From Archaeoglobaceae archaeon (lineage in GTDB: Archaea > Halobacteriota > Archaeoglobi > Archaeoglobales > Archaeoglobaceae), in contig JALSOQ010000030.1 in assembly GCA_026986375.1 (NCBI GenBank), positions 1 to 64,000 on the forward strand: DNA of 64,000 bases. Reading direction: 5' to 3'. Every line of letters starts with the position of its first letter. Position 1 is the stretch's first letter. Made by a program: the position numbers and the translations under genes. A model generated the notes under the pieces. The model ran no database searches and was not told the origin of the DNA. It worked only from the letters and a program-made list of their open reading frames with translations. Shown here one piece after another: positions 8,857 to 18,254 of the stretch.

Positions 8857-9093
8857 ATGGCCATCGGCTTCGTTCTGATAAAGGTTTTTCCGACGAAGGA
8901 GAGGGAGGTTTACGAAAAGCTCGCCGAGCTCGATGAAGTTGAGGAGCTCTACCCTCTCTTCGGAGAATACGATTTGATTGCCAAGATAGTAGTTAGGGAC
9001 TTCGAACACTTAAGCGAGGTGGTTCTGAAGAAGATCAGGACGATCGACGGCGTCGTCGAAACCAAGACATTAACCGGTGCGGTATGGAAATAA
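8857..9093 (+). CDS. Stand-alone Lrp/AsnC effector-binding (RAM) domain protein
   Basis: The 78-residue protein is a single alpha-beta sandwich of the Lrp/AsnC ligand-binding type: the strand FVLIKVFP, the helix after it, then ELYPLFGEYDLIAKIVV and a final strand ETKTLTG. There is no DNA-binding helix-turn-helix. Such single-domain proteins usually bind amino acids or modulate full-length regulators. The start at 8857 removes a nonhomologous leader inside UPF0179 and lies at leaderless distance from an AT-rich TATA-like stretch at about 8827-8840. Its end overlaps the priS start by ten bases. Confidence 0.82.
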   Translation: MAIGFVLIKVFPTKEREVYEKLAELDEVEELYPLFGEYDLIAKIVVRDFEHLSEVVLKKIRTIDGVVETKTLTGAVWK

Positions 9094-10118
9094 CGAGGCT
9101 TTTCCTTATCAAGAAGTTCGGAGAGTATTACGCCAACGCAGATCTATACATTCCTAAAGATTTGGAGAAGAGAGAATTTGCGTTCGTCCCGCTCGAACAG
9201 TTTCCCGACTTCGTAATGCACAGGCATATGGCTTTCTCTTCGGATCACGAGTTGAAAACTTATTTGAGATCGAACGTTCCTGCTCACGCTTATTATTCGA
9301 CGGCTTACTACTCAAATCCTTCAGCGGAGATGGAGGAGAAGGGTTGGATGGGAGCGGATCTGATATTCGACATAGACGCGGATCATCTCCCTAAAAGATC
9401 GCTGAAAGCTGCGAAGATCGAGGTTCTGAAGCTCGTAAAGATCCTTGAGGAAGACTTTGGCGTGGATGAGAGGTGTGTCGAGATCGTGTTTTCGGGAAGA
9501 AGAGGTTATCACGTCCACATATACGACGAGAGGTTTAGGAGTTTGGGTTCCGCCGAGAGGAGGGAGATAGTCGATTATCTAACGCTTAACAGCTTGAAAA
9601 ATCCAGAAAGCAGGCAGATGAAGAGAATAGCCAGGTGTATAGCCAAATACGTAGAGAACGCCATTAAGGACGGAAGGATTGAAAGGATGCTCGAAAAAGA
9701 AAACGAAGCTATGAAAACAATTCTGAAAACCAACCTGAAGGTTATAGCGGAGGGAGATTTCTCCTTACTACCAAAGGAGGTTTTCGACAGAGCTTACAAC
9801 CTCTGCCTTTCGAGACTCGCTGTTCACGTAGATCCTCCGGTTACCGCAGACATAAAGAGGCTAATAAGGCTCCCCAACTCTTTACACGGAAAGACAGGGC
9901 TTAAGGTTACTCCGATCCCTTTGGACGAGTTCGAGGATTTCGATCCTTTGAGGGACGCAGTCGTTTTCGGTGATGAGATGGTGAAGGTAAGGATTTTGAA
10001 GAGGGTGAGGGTAAGGTTGAAGGGAGAGGAGTTCCGACTTACGCCGGGGAAGGGTAAGGTTCCGGAATATCTTGCGGTATTCCTGATTTGCAGGGGTGTA
10101 GCGCTTTATGGACATTGA
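9084..10118 (+). CDS. priS: DNA primase small (catalytic) subunit PriS
   Basis: PriS makes RNA/DNA primers with the large subunit PriL. The 344-residue protein has the catalytic FDIDAD motif (95-100, metal ligands Asp96 and Asp98), the SGRRGYHVH motif around residue 137, and the conserved RLPNSLHGKTGL near the C-terminus. The length matches archaeal PriS. It is followed by the GINS gene with an overlap of 11 bases, a pairing common in Euryarchaeota. PriL is not in the window. Confidence 0.95.
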   Translation: MEITRLFLIKKFGEYYANADLYIPKDLEKREFAFVPLEQFPDFVMHRHMAFSSDHELKTYLRSNVPAHAYYSTAYYSNPSAEMEEKGWMGADLIFDIDADHLPKRSLKAAKIEVLKLVKILEEDFGVDERCVEIVFSGRRGYHVHIYDERFRSLGSAERREIVDYLTLNSLKNPESRQMKRIARCIAKYVENAIKDGRIERMLEKENEAMKTILKTNLKVIAEGDFSLLPKEVFDRAYNLCLSRLAVHVDPPVTADIKRLIRLPNSLHGKTGLKVTPIPLDEFEDFDPLRDAVVFGDEMVKVRILKRVRVRLKGEEFRLTPGKGKVPEYLAVFLICRGVALYGH

Positions 10119-10644
10119 CGAACTTCTGACGATCCTCGAAAAGTCGAAGGATAGATTGCACAAGATCGACGAAGACCTATACGACAGAATCAAGGATAGG
10201 ATAGAGGAGCTTGAGGAGAGGAAGAAGGATGCGAGTAGCGAGGAGGAGATCGCGAGGATTGAGGACGAGATAAGGACTCTCAAGAGGATAATGAAGATGA
10301 TCTTCGTTTCGAGAACGAAAAAGATAATAAAGATGGCCTGGGCGAAGGTCTGCGATGGGGAAGTCGAGGAGCTGGACAGCATGACGTCGGCGGAGAGAAG
10401 TCTGTTCGAGAAGCTCGTGGAAGTTTTGGAGAACTTCAAGAAACTTATTTTGGAGAGGGTTAGGAAGGAAAAGAGGGAGGAGAAGTTCGTTCTCGTTAGG
10501 ATAAAGAAGGACGTTCCCGAGTTCGTCGGCATCGACGGAAAGACATATAAGCTGAAGAGGGAGGATATCGTGTTGTTACCCGAACTCAACGCTAAAGCTT
10601 TAATAAAAGATGGTGCGGCAGAAGAGATCGAGGTGAGAAGATGA
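10108..10644 (+). CDS. GINS complex protein, Gins51 type
   Basis: This 178-residue protein is helical and charged over its first 125 residues, then ends in a small beta domain (about 126-178, [15 protein letters not shown]). That order (alpha domain then beta domain) is the Gins51/Sld5-like arrangement. GINS joins MCM and GAN/Cdc45 in the replicative helicase. Position directly after priS, with overlapping ends, fits the usual archaeal replication cluster. The stop overlaps the eL42 start. Confidence 0.88.
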   Translation: MDIDELLTILEKSKDRLHKIDEDLYDRIKDRIEELEERKKDASSEEEIARIEDEIRTLKRIMKMIFVSRTKKIIKMAWAKVCDGEVEELDSMTSAERSLFEKLVEVLENFKKLILERVRKEKREEKFVLVRIKKDVPEFVGIDGKTYKLKREDIVLLPELNAKALIKDGAAEEIEVRR

Positions 10645-10922
10645 AGTATCCGAAGAAGGTTAGGACGTTCTGTCCGTTCTGCGGAAGGCACACGATCCAC
10701 GAAGTGGAGAAGGTAGGTAGGGGTAAGCAGAGCTCTCTCAAGTGGATCAACAGGCAGAAGAAGAGGAGAGGGAAAGTGGGGAACTTGGGTAAGTTCAGCA
10801 AAGTCCCCGGTGGTGACAAGCCGACGAAGAGGGTCAACATAAGGTTCAGGTGCACTGAATGTAAGAAGGCTCACTGCAGGCCGACTTGGAGGGTGAAGAG
10901 GTTCGAGTTGGTCGAGAGGTGA
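10641..10922 (+). CDS. rpl44e: Ribosomal protein eL42 (L44e)
   Basis: This 93-residue basic protein of the 50S subunit has a zinc ribbon formed by Cys11-x2-Cys14 and Cys71-x2-Cys74. The sequence ([17 protein letters not shown] at the start, [10 protein letters not shown] in the middle) is characteristic of L44e. It overlaps the GINS gene by four bases and is followed by eS27 after 11 bases, so replication and translation genes share one operon. Confidence 0.97.
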   Translation: MKYPKKVRTFCPFCGRHTIHEVEKVGRGKQSSLKWINRQKKRRGKVGNLGKFSKVPGGDKPTKRVNIRFRCTECKKAHCRPTWRVKRFELVER

Positions 10923-10933
10923 GGTGATCAGCC

Positions 10934-11116
10934 ATGGAGGAGAGGATGCCGAAGAGCAAGTTTCTCAAGGTGAAGTGCCCCGACTGTGAGAACGTTCAGA
11001 TAATATTCGACCACCCCTCCACGGTCGTGAAGTGTCTCGTGTGCGGAAGGACGTTGGCGGAGCCGACGGGAGGAAAGGGCAACATAAAGGCGGAAGTTTT
11101 GGAAGTTTACGGCTGA
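10934..11116 (+). CDS. rps27e: Ribosomal protein eS27
   Basis: This 60-residue small-subunit protein has a zinc ribbon: Cys15-x2-Cys18 and Cys34-x2-Cys37. GAGGTGAT upstream is spaced correctly for the ATG at 10934. A second ATG at 10946 is possible but lies directly against its own GGAGAGG. It is the last gene of the priS-GINS-eL42-eS27 group and is followed by a T run. Confidence 0.96.
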   Translation: MEERMPKSKFLKVKCPDCENVQIIFDHPSTVVKCLVCGRTLAEPTGGKGNIKAEVLEVYG

Positions 11117-11122
11117 TTTTTT
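11117..11122 (+). terminator. T-run terminator after eS27
   Basis: Six consecutive T residues directly follow the eS27 stop codon. Archaeal transcription commonly ends at such runs without a hairpin. Confidence 0.5.
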
Positions 11123-11162
11123 ATCTTCATGACGAAACGGATTTATAATCTTTTGGGCTAAA

Positions 11163-11170
11163 GTATATAT
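11163..11170 (+). promoter_or_regulatory. TATA box of the KaiC-like operon
   Basis: GTATATAT is centred 27 bases upstream of the ATG at 11194, with no Shine-Dalgarno sequence between them. This is a leaderless promoter pattern. Confidence 0.6.
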
Positions 11171-11193
11171 TCTTCTTCGATTAAAATTATAAC

Positions 11194-12051
11194 ATGGCAA
11201 AGTTCTACGAATTGGGCGAACTCGAAAGCAGAGCACCCAAACTGTTCGGAATACCCACCGGGACGAAGTTGGACGAGATGTTTTACAAGATCGAGGAGGA
11301 GGACGGAAAGTTCGTTAAGAAACCGTTGGGTGGCATTCCTCACTTGGCGGTTTTGAACGTAACCGGAGTTCCCGATACCGGTAAGAGCGTTTTGGCTGAG
11401 CAGTTCGCTGTCACTCAGGCTAATTTAGGTTACAGGGTTCTGTTCGTAACGGTTGAGAGTCCCGCTAACTTCCTCTACACCGCTTTGAAGCACAAGGCTC
11501 AGGCTTTGGGAGCGGATTTCGAGAAAGTGGAGAAGAACGTCGTAGTGATAGATGCGTCGGAAAACGACGAGTTGAGGGAGAATCCTAAGGCTCTGATAGA
11601 TACGATGGCTTACGCGATAAAGGAGAAGAGGGTTACGAACACGATAATAGACAGCATAACCGGTTTATACGAGCACAAGGAAGTGATGGCGAGGCAGATA
11701 GTCAGGCAGTTCTTCAACTTCCTTAAGAAGTTCAGGCAGACGGCCATACTCGTTTCGCAGAAGAGATCCGCTCAGGCGAGCGAGAGCGCTGAAGCTGCTG
11801 GTGGTTTGGCCGTCGCCCACATAGTGGACGGGACGATAGTTCTGGATAAGAAGCTGATAGAGACGAGGTGGGACGTTAACTTATACGGTCTTCCCATCGG
11901 TAGCGTTATCAGGACGATAAGAATAGACGGTTGCAGGCTCTGCGGGCACGATTCGAGGACTTGGGTTTTCGAAATCACGGAATTGGGGACTATAAACATT
12001 ATCTGTCCTCTCAGCGAGTTCATAAAGAGGAGGGGAAGGGTGGAGGAGTAA
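11194..12051 (+). CDS. KaiC-domain (RecA-fold) ATPase, archaeal TIGR03880-like
   Basis: The 285-residue protein is a single RecA/KaiC-type ATPase with Walker A GVPDTGKS (58-65), a Walker B strand NTIIDSITG in the middle, and an unusual C-terminal CxxC (GCRLCGHD). From memory it matches the archaeal KaiC-like family TIGR03880, whose role is unknown. The close downstream gene, 13 bases away, belongs to the accompanying near-KaiC family. It probably acts as a signalling or DNA/RNA-associated ATPase with that partner; this is inference. Confidence 0.82.
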   Translation: MAKFYELGELESRAPKLFGIPTGTKLDEMFYKIEEEDGKFVKKPLGGIPHLAVLNVTGVPDTGKSVLAEQFAVTQANLGYRVLFVTVESPANFLYTALKHKAQALGADFEKVEKNVVVIDASENDELRENPKALIDTMAYAIKEKRVTNTIIDSITGLYEHKEVMARQIVRQFFNFLKKFRQTAILVSQKRSAQASESAEAAGGLAVAHIVDGTIVLDKKLIETRWDVNLYGLPIGSVIRTIRIDGCRLCGHDSRTWVFEITELGTINIICPLSEFIKRRGRVEE

Positions 12052-12064
12052 GGAGGTGATGTGA

Positions 12065-12670
12065 ATGGAGGTTATAGCAAAACCGAAGGGTGGGGATATA
12101 GATAAGATGGCGGAGAAGGTGTTCTTCGAGAGCATAAGGATTTTGGGCGGTTTGAGGAAGCTGATAGAATACAGAAACCTAACGTGGCTCCCGAGCTTGG
12201 CCGAAGCCGCTTACGTGATAGTTCTGAAGAACGAGGCGTTCAAGACATACAAGGAGATAGCTAAAGAGCTCGGAATTACGGAACAGACTGCGAAGAACAT
12301 AGCCACCGCGGATGAGGAGGAGGTCAAGAAGTATATCGAGGGTGAGCTTGAGGAAAGACCGAAGGAGCACATAGCCGGAGGAATAGCGAAACTCGCATAC
12401 AGAAAGCTGAAGGAGGAGGGGAAGCTTGAGGAGGACGAAGTGGAGATAAAGCACGATGAAATAGAGGTCTTGGGAATAGACTGGGCGGTCCACGTGCTGA
12501 CGAGGATAAAGGGACTCGACTTTCCGGTTGAGAAGGATCGGCTGATGGAGAGGCTCAAGGGATTGGTAATAAAGGGCAAGAAGGCGGAGGAAATACTTGA
12601 GAAGCTCGAATATCCGATAAAGAGCCCGGCAGAGCTACTGCACAATATAAAGGTTCACCTCGAAGAATAA
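12065..12670 (+). CDS. KaiC-associated regulatory protein (TIGR03879-like N-terminus)
   Basis: This 201-residue soluble, highly charged protein has a likely helix-turn-helix in its first half (YKEIAKELGITEQTAKNI, about residues 62-79). The rest is Lys/Glu-rich helix. It resembles the small regulatory domain that I recall being found next to archaeal KaiC-like ATPases (TIGR03879). A Shine-Dalgarno sequence (GGAGGTGAT) ends just before the ATG. It forms a two-gene operon with the ATPase upstream. Confidence 0.7.
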   Translation: MEVIAKPKGGDIDKMAEKVFFESIRILGGLRKLIEYRNLTWLPSLAEAAYVIVLKNEAFKTYKEIAKELGITEQTAKNIATADEEEVKKYIEGELEERPKEHIAGGIAKLAYRKLKEEGKLEEDEVEIKHDEIEVLGIDWAVHVLTRIKGLDFPVEKDRLMERLKGLVIKGKKAEEILEKLEYPIKSPAELLHNIKVHLEE

Positions 12671-12697
12671 TTTTTTAAAAATTATATATTTTTGTTA
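12671..12697. terminator. Bidirectional AT-rich terminator
   Basis: The gap between two convergent genes is almost pure A and T. A run of six T follows the upstream stop on the plus strand (12671-12676), and five A (12677-12681) give a T run for the gene on the minus strand. Confidence 0.5.
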
Positions 12698-12699
12698 TA

Positions 12700-14457
12700 C
12701 TATCTTCCACCCGCTCCGCCACCTCCGAATCCTCCTCCCGCTCCGAATCCCCCTCCACCTCCTCCGGAACTTCTCGCCACCGCAGTTCTGACACCGTGGA
12801 AGGAATGCAGTCCGTAGAACGTCGTAACTTCCGGAATGCTCACGTTCAAGGCCTTCATCGCCTTAACTACTTTCTCTCCAACTCCCAAGGCCGTTCCGTA
12901 AACGAGCCAGTCCTTCCATATCGCAACATCCTCGGGGGCGTATTTCTTTATCATCGCCATATCCGACAGAAACCTCCTGAACGCATCCCACTCAAGCTTC
13001 TCCTTGTAGCTCTCTCCCTTCCACCTTCCGAACAACTGAGACGGCGTTAAAGCGCAAACGAGGGATTGTCCGAACAGTGTGGCCGACAAAACGAGTAGTG
13101 CTGATATATCGGAATACGTTCCATCCAGCATGGCTCCGATTCCGACGCAGACTATTACCACGAGAACTGAGATCGCCGAAATTATTGTGAATATTGTTTT
13201 TCCCTTGTTTTCGACGAACTCTCCTGATATTCTCGAATCTGAATGGTTCATCACGGAGTCGAGCCAGCTTGATACAACGCTCGGATTTTTCCTCGCAAGC
13301 TCCTTCAACCTCTTCGTATCGAAAACTCCATTTTCCGAAAACCTCTTTATGAATGCTAAAACGAGCTTCTCGTATTCGTCCCCGTTCTCCTTCAGCACTC
13401 TTATCCTCAACTCCTTCGATTTCCTGATGGTTCCATCCTCGTATGTTTCTATCTCCAAGAATCCCCTCCTCTGCAGGTCCAAAAGCGTCGCGTAGAATCC
13501 GTCGGAATCGAACTTGAACGCGTCCCCCTTGAAAACCAAGTTGACCACCCAAGGCTTTCTCTTCTTTGGAACGTAGCTGAGGAATTCCGGAACTACGAAC
13601 TCCTTTTCTCTCCCGTATCTGTAGTAAACGAAAGCCACGAATGCTGGAAACGCCAGGACGATTGCTGTTATGGTGTATCTTATAACCTTTAGAGTCGTAG
13701 ATGTCAGGGAATACCAGAAGTTGGCCGATTCCGTTTTTCCGAGGACGTCGTCCGTTCTCGTTACGAATCCTCTTAAAGTGTTGTGCTTGAGAACCATCTC
13801 AACTTCGACGAGAGAATCGGAAGGAGATGAGCCTTCCAAAATCCAAACATCTCCCTTCCTCATCACCTTGCAGTCGAAGTGGGGGTAGAGCCTGATCACA
13901 TCTCCATTCGGATCGACTATCTCTATTCTTACGCGATCGTATGGAACGTGCCTATCGGCCAGCTTGAGATTAACGTGATCGAATCTGCCGTCTGTCATGA
14001 TGGGAGGAAAAATTCTGAAATCGTATTCCGCCCTGTAATCCCCAACTTCGAATTTCGGCAACCTTATTATCCCGACCTCGTTCCTTTCCGCGAGCTCTTC
14101 GGCGAGAACCTTCGCGTTACCGTCACCCCAAACCTTCACCTTTCCGAGGTAATCCTTCGCGTAGGGAACCCCATCCCCCTTAACTTTTAAGAGCTCAACG
14201 TGGGGCTTGTCGATCCATCCGAAAGACATAGGAACTTCCCAGTTTCTGTAAAGCATTCTGAACTTCGACTCGTGAACGTGGTAAACGTATTCTTCCTGAA
14301 GGGTTATGCTTCCGTTCAGAACTATCTTAGCGTCGTAATCTACGGTGAGAGGGCCGTTCCATCCGATCGAAAGGGAAAACAGAACCCCTCCTATTCCTAT
14401 GGCGGAAACCAAAACGAGAACTACCGCCAACTGCTTCAACTCGCTCACACGCTCCAC
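12700..14457 (-). CDS. DUF2207 membrane protein with Gly-rich tail
   Basis: This 585-residue protein has the DUF2207 (YciQ-like) layout: an N-terminal membrane segment (about 10-32), a large outside beta domain, a second membrane segment near 255-278, a cytoplasmic domain, two more hydrophobic segments around 420-470, and a tail ending in long glycine runs. Such tails are typical of this family. It overlaps the lemA gene upstream by 13 bases, and DUF2207 and LemA proteins are commonly neighbours. The biochemical function is unknown; a cell-envelope role is inferred. Confidence 0.85.
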   Translation of the reverse strand: MERVSELKQLAVVLVLVSAIGIGGVLFSLSIGWNGPLTVDYDAKIVLNGSITLQEEYVYHVHESKFRMLYRNWEVPMSFGWIDKPHVELLKVKGDGVPYAKDYLGKVKVWGDGNAKVLAEELAERNEVGIIRLPKFEVGDYRAEYDFRIFPPIMTDGRFDHVNLKLADRHVPYDRVRIEIVDPNGDVIRLYPHFDCKVMRKGDVWILEGSSPSDSLVEVEMVLKHNTLRGFVTRTDDVLGKTESANFWYSLTSTTLKVIRYTITAIVLAFPAFVAFVYYRYGREKEFVVPEFLSYVPKKRKPWVVNLVFKGDAFKFDSDGFYATLLDLQRRGFLEIETYEDGTIRKSKELRIRVLKENGDEYEKLVLAFIKRFSENGVFDTKRLKELARKNPSVVSSWLDSVMNHSDSRISGEFVENKGKTIFTIISAISVLVVIVCVGIGAMLDGTYSDISALLVLSATLFGQSLVCALTPSQLFGRWKGESYKEKLEWDAFRRFLSDMAMIKKYAPEDVAIWKDWLVYGTALGVGEKVVKAMKALNVSIPEVTTFYGLHSFHGVRTAVARSSGGGGGGFGAGGGFGGGGAGGR

Positions 14458-15014
14458 CTCAGCTCTGGTCTTCTTTCCACCTCTTCGAACTCGAGGTATG
14501 GCATCTTCCTGAACCCGAAGATCGCCGCAACTATGTTCGAAGGAACGGTGTCTATCTTAGTGTTGAACTCCTGAACTATGTTGTTGTAGGTGTATCTGTG
14601 CCTCGCTATCTCGTCCTCAACCTCCTTCACGGCATCCATCAGCTTCTGAACGGTCTGGGACGTCTTCAAATCCGGATAATTCTCCACCGCAACGAGGATG
14701 TTTCCGAGAATTCTCCTCGACTCTCTGTCTATCTTCTGAACGTCTTCGGCGGAAGTCACCTTCAGAACTTCAGTCCTCATCTTCGTTATGTTTTCGAGTG
14801 TTTCCCTCTCGAATCTGGCGTAGCTCTGGACGGATTCGAGCAATTCGGCGAGCATGTCCAATCTCTTCTTCAAGGCAACCTTTATCTGACCCAACGTAGC
14901 TTCGGCACCGTTTTTAAGCTGTTGAAATCTATTGTATATCGAAACGACCATGAGAACGAAGGCTACTACCACTATCAGAAATCCGGCTAAGAGGAGGATG
15001 AGTCCTAAATCCAT
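14445..15014 (-). CDS. lemA: LemA family protein
   Basis: The 189-residue protein has one N-terminal membrane helix (about 4-25) followed by a long helical-bundle domain with the typical LemA segment [21 protein letters not shown]. The C-terminal part ends in the expected [14 protein letters not shown] stretch. LemA proteins are membrane anchored, and their function is not established. It starts an operon with DUF2207. A TATA-like TTTAATAAC lies about 22 bases before the ATG. Confidence 0.93.
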   Translation of the reverse strand: MDLGLILLLAGFLIVVVAFVLMVVSIYNRFQQLKNGAEATLGQIKVALKKRLDMLAELLESVQSYARFERETLENITKMRTEVLKVTSAEDVQKIDRESRRILGNILVAVENYPDLKTSQTVQKLMDAVKEVEDEIARHRYTYNNIVQEFNTKIDTVPSNIVAAIFGFRKMPYLEFEEVERRPELRWSV

Positions 15015-15037
15015 GCCCGATTTTGGACGAAGTTATT

Positions 15038-15044
15038 AAAAAAA
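15038..15044 (-). terminator. T-run terminator after argG
   Basis: Seven A residues on the plus strand give seven T residues directly after the argG stop on the coding strand. The same AT-rich stretch leads into the lemA promoter. Confidence 0.45.
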
Positions 15045-16244
15045 TTATTGTTGTTTTTCGGATCTAAATTTTGACATAACTTCTCCGTATATCCTCCCCT
15101 GCAACCCGTGGAACCTCGAAAATCCTTCGGCATACTTCTGGTCTATCGCCGTAGTATCGAAAGACGTCAGTTCCGGCTTGTAGAGGGAGAACTCCGAGTA
15201 TCTGGCAACCGGAGTGACCGAACCTTTGAATAGCTTGACCTTTACCCAGCCGGTAACCCTCTCCTGCGTTTTATCTATGAAAGCGTTTAGAGCATCGAAG
15301 AGGGGGTCGTTCGTCAGTCCGTAGTAAACCAGCTCGGCCCACTCCTCTTCAACGAATCTCTTAAACTTCAGCTCCCTCCTGCTCAAAACGAGCTTTTCCA
15401 AATCCCTGTGTGCAGTGATTAGGATCGTAGCGGCCGGATGCTCGTAGCACTCTCTCGACTTAAGGCCGAGAACCCTGTCCTCGATCATATCCGTTCTACC
15501 GATGCCGTGCCTACCTCCGATCTCGTTGAGCGTTCTTATCAACTCGAACCCGTCCATCCTCTCATCGTTCAACGCCACCGGAACACCTCTTTCAAATTCG
15601 ATCTTTACGATCTCCGGCTCGTCAGGTGCTTTAGCGGGATCGGTAGTCCACTCCCATATTTCTTCCTGAGGTATAAACGTTGGATCTTCCAGATTTCCAC
15701 CTTCCACACTCCTGCTCCATAGATTTTCGTCTATGCTGTAAGGTTTTTCCTTCGTGACCGGAACCTCTATTCCGTGCTTCTTTGCATATTCTATCTCCCA
15801 CTCCCTCGTTAAGTTCAGCTCCCTCATCGGTGCTATAACTCTGAAACCGTGCTGGTAGAACACGTTTTCGAATCTAAGTTGATCGTTTCCCTTTCCTGTG
15901 CATCCGTGGGCTATAGCATCCGCGTTTTCCTTCTTCGCTATTTCGACGACCTTCTCCGCTATTATCGGCCTCGCCAATGCTGTTCCCAAGACGTAACCCT
16001 CGTATTCGCCGTTCGCCTTTATGAGCTGGAAAAGGGCATTGACGTATTCCTTTTTTGCATCCACCGTGTAGTGCTTGTCCGCATACTTCCTTCCCCTCTC
16101 CTCAGCTTTCCTTATTTCCTCCTCCGGCTGTCCTATGTCCACCGTAACCGTAATAACCTCGTCGAAACCGTATCTCTCCTTCAGCAGAGGAATACAGACT
16201 GTAGTATCCAGACCGCCGGAATAAGATAGAACGACCTTACACAT
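15045..16244 (-). CDS. argG: Argininosuccinate synthase
   Basis: ArgG joins citrulline and aspartate with ATP in arginine synthesis. The 399-residue length is normal. The N-terminal PP-loop SYSGGLDTT (7-15) binds ATP, and the conserved [10 protein letters not shown] and [14 protein letters not shown] motifs are present. Its partner argH is on the plus strand about 5.5 kb away, so the two steps are not in one operon here. Confidence 0.98.
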   Translation of the reverse strand: MCKVVLSYSGGLDTTVCIPLLKERYGFDEVITVTVDIGQPEEEIRKAEERGRKYADKHYTVDAKKEYVNALFQLIKANGEYEGYVLGTALARPIIAEKVVEIAKKENADAIAHGCTGKGNDQLRFENVFYQHGFRVIAPMRELNLTREWEIEYAKKHGIEVPVTKEKPYSIDENLWSRSVEGGNLEDPTFIPQEEIWEWTTDPAKAPDEPEIVKIEFERGVPVALNDERMDGFELIRTLNEIGGRHGIGRTDMIEDRVLGLKSRECYEHPAATILITAHRDLEKLVLSRRELKFKRFVEEEWAELVYYGLTNDPLFDALNAFIDKTQERVTGWVKVKLFKGSVTPVARYSEFSLYKPELTSFDTTAIDQKYAEGFSRFHGLQGRIYGEVMSKFRSEKQQ

Positions 16245-16268
16245 AACCGTCCTAACCTCGATGAACTT

Positions 16269-17297
16269 TTATCTCTTTCGAACGAGGTGGTAGAACAAAT
16301 CCCTACGACGTATGACCTTATCCAAAACATCACCTCTACTGTTTCCAGAAGCTAAAATGGAGACTACCGGTTCGCCTCTCCCTACAACATCCCCAACGTT
16401 TGGAATGTCGGCGAAGAAACCATTTCCCGTCAAATCAGCATTGATCCTTAAGGCTCTTTCCGAAAAAAGAATCGCCCTGCATGCGAACCTTTTGGGCTTT
16501 GGAACTTCGGGAACCTTTCCTTCACAAGCTTTAACGTGCAATTCGAATAAGTTTAGATCAAGACTCCACTCCACGGAATCCAGAGATCCCTGAAACCTCG
16601 GATTCATCTCCAGAACGTAAGGTTTATCGGATAGAACGAAATCCACTCCAACCGATCCAATCACGTCAAATAGCTCGATCACATCTAAAGCAGTTTCGAT
16701 CAACATCCTTCTGACTTCGGAATTCAGCTTGAGAGGAGTAACGTTTCCGCAGTAAACGAAACCTTCGGTGTTCATCTCCTTCCATCCGGATAAAATTTCG
16801 TTCACTGAAACCGGCACGGCATTCCTCCCGTCTGTGAGTAGAGACACGGAACAGGGGATGCCCTCAACGAACCTCTGGCTTATGTATCCTTCAGGAACGC
16901 TCGAATCTATTCTAACTCCCAGACCTCCTCCCCCTCTTATGGGTTTTATCACGAACGGAGGGTCTGGGTCGAGTTCAGGAAAAGAGATTCCAGCATTTTC
17001 GAGCTTTCTATAAAACTTCAACTTATCGACGATTTTTTCGGCAACTTTCGGATCTACACCCAAAACTTCCGACTTCACCTTCAAGTCCTCGCATCCAGAA
17101 GTCAGAACTACTTTTGCGTTGAACTTTTCCGCTATTTCATCTACAAACCTTGCGTCGAACTCTTTTACCTTCCAGACTTCCGCGTAGAGCTTCAAGTCCG
17201 CATCCGCAAACTTGGTTACAGCAAAAACTTTCCATCCAGCTTTTTTCGCGGATTCCGCCACGTTCCTGACGTTATGTCCTACCACCACTACCCTCAT
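16269..17297 (-). CDS. ATP-grasp ligase (COG2232-like)
   Basis: The 342-residue protein has an N-terminal Rossmann-like segment (VVVVGHNVRN), then an ATP-grasp domain with the glycine-rich loop IKPIRGGGGLGVR (about 117-129) and the metal-binding VLEMNPRFQGS. It likely joins a carboxylate to an amine or similar nucleophile using ATP. I place it near the archaeal COG2232 group from memory; the substrate is unknown. Its start overlaps the trxB coding end by 26 bases, suggesting translational coupling with trxB. Confidence 0.8.
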   Translation of the reverse strand: MRVVVVGHNVRNVAESAKKAGWKVFAVTKFADADLKLYAEVWKVKEFDARFVDEIAEKFNAKVVLTSGCEDLKVKSEVLGVDPKVAEKIVDKLKFYRKLENAGISFPELDPDPPFVIKPIRGGGGLGVRIDSSVPEGYISQRFVEGIPCSVSLLTDGRNAVPVSVNEILSGWKEMNTEGFVYCGNVTPLKLNSEVRRMLIETALDVIELFDVIGSVGVDFVLSDKPYVLEMNPRFQGSLDSVEWSLDLNLFELHVKACEGKVPEVPKPKRFACRAILFSERALRINADLTGNGFFADIPNVGDVVGRGEPVVSILASGNSRGDVLDKVIRRRDLFYHLVRKR

Positions 17298-18198
17298 CTT
17301 TCAGGTATTCATATGCGGAATACGCGGCGATCGCTCCATCCCCGCACGCGGTAATCGCCTGCTTCAGAGGATTGTCGCAACAGTCCCCAGCCGCGAAAAC
17401 ACCCTCCACGTTCGTCCTCTGCTTTTTGTCCACTTTTATGTATCCGTAGGAGTTCATCTCAACGCCGAGCTTGGAGGCTATTTCGGTTTGAGGCTGAATA
17501 CCTACGGCTATGAAAACACCCTCCACCTCCAAAACCTTCCTCTCACCCGTTTTTATATTTCTTACGACGATCCTTTCCACCCTACTTTCCCCCTCTATTC
17601 TCTCCACAACCGTATTCCACAGAACGGGTATTCCCTTATCGAACAACTGTTTTTGCAGTAATTCGTCTGCTCTAAATTTGTCTCTCCTGTGGATCACTAC
17701 AACGTCGCAACCCAAATCTTTAAGGTATATGGCATCTGCCAAGGCTGTGTTTCCACCTCCGATTACCGCAACTCTCTTCCCTTTGAAGAAGAAGCCGTCG
17801 CAAACGGCGCAGTAGCTGACACCTCTACCAACGAACTTCTTCTCCCCCTCCACACCCAGTTCCCTGTGCTTTCCTCCGGTCGCTATTATTATCGTCCTTG
17901 CCTTATATTCACCGGAATCCGTCTTCACGAAGAAATAACCGTCCCCTTTTCTGACGTCCTCTACCCTCTCCACTTTATGCTCCGCTCCGAACTTCGAAGC
18001 TTGTTCCTTCATTTTCATTATCAAATCCAACCCGCTTCCTTCGTAACCGGGGAAGTTTTCTATGAAGGGGACTATCGCAAGCTGGGATATTTGGGTGGGA
18101 TCTTCGAAAACTACAGTCTTCAACCCGTATCTCGCGGAATAAATCGCGGCAGTAAGACCTGCGGGGCCGGCACCTATTATCGCGACATCGAACTCCAT
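17272..18198 (-). CDS. trxB: Thioredoxin reductase
   Basis: The 308-residue flavoprotein has the FAD motif GAGPAG (9-14), the redox pair Cys130-Ala-Val-Cys133-Asp, the nucleotide-binding GGGNTA (147-152), the HRRDKFR motif typical of NADPH preference, and the C-terminal FAAGDC segment. It reduces thioredoxin-like proteins. It heads an operon with the ATP-grasp gene and is divergent from thiD, with a palindromic TATA element between them. Confidence 0.95.
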   Translation of the reverse strand: MEFDVAIIGAGPAGLTAAIYSARYGLKTVVFEDPTQISQLAIVPFIENFPGYEGSGLDLIMKMKEQASKFGAEHKVERVEDVRKGDGYFFVKTDSGEYKARTIIIATGGKHRELGVEGEKKFVGRGVSYCAVCDGFFFKGKRVAVIGGGNTALADAIYLKDLGCDVVVIHRRDKFRADELLQKQLFDKGIPVLWNTVVERIEGESRVERIVVRNIKTGERKVLEVEGVFIAVGIQPQTEIASKLGVEMNSYGYIKVDKKQRTNVEGVFAAGDCCDNPLKQAITACGDGAIAAYSAYEYLKDEGSGGRT

Positions 18199-18220
18199 AG
18201 AGGGCGAGAGTCATTAAGCG

Positions 18221-18230
18221 AAATATATTT
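18221..18230. promoter_or_regulatory. Palindromic TATA element shared by trxB and thiD
   Basis: AAATATATTT is its own reverse complement. Its centre lies about 27 bases from the trxB start (18198) and about 29 bases from the thiD start (18255). One box therefore appears to direct both leaderless transcripts. Confidence 0.6.
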
Positions 18231-18254
18231 TACTAAAAATCACGACGGATCGAA

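Noticed and set aside
9882-10874. Long minus-strand reading frame over priS/GINS/eL42
   Set aside because: Low-complexity Ser/Leu-rich composition, opposite to three well-recognised genes, with no family motif. A coding shadow.
12992-13552. Alternative frame on the minus strand inside DUF2207
   Set aside because: Same-strand shifted frame within a gene that reads through intact. The composition is Arg/Gly rich as in a shadow.
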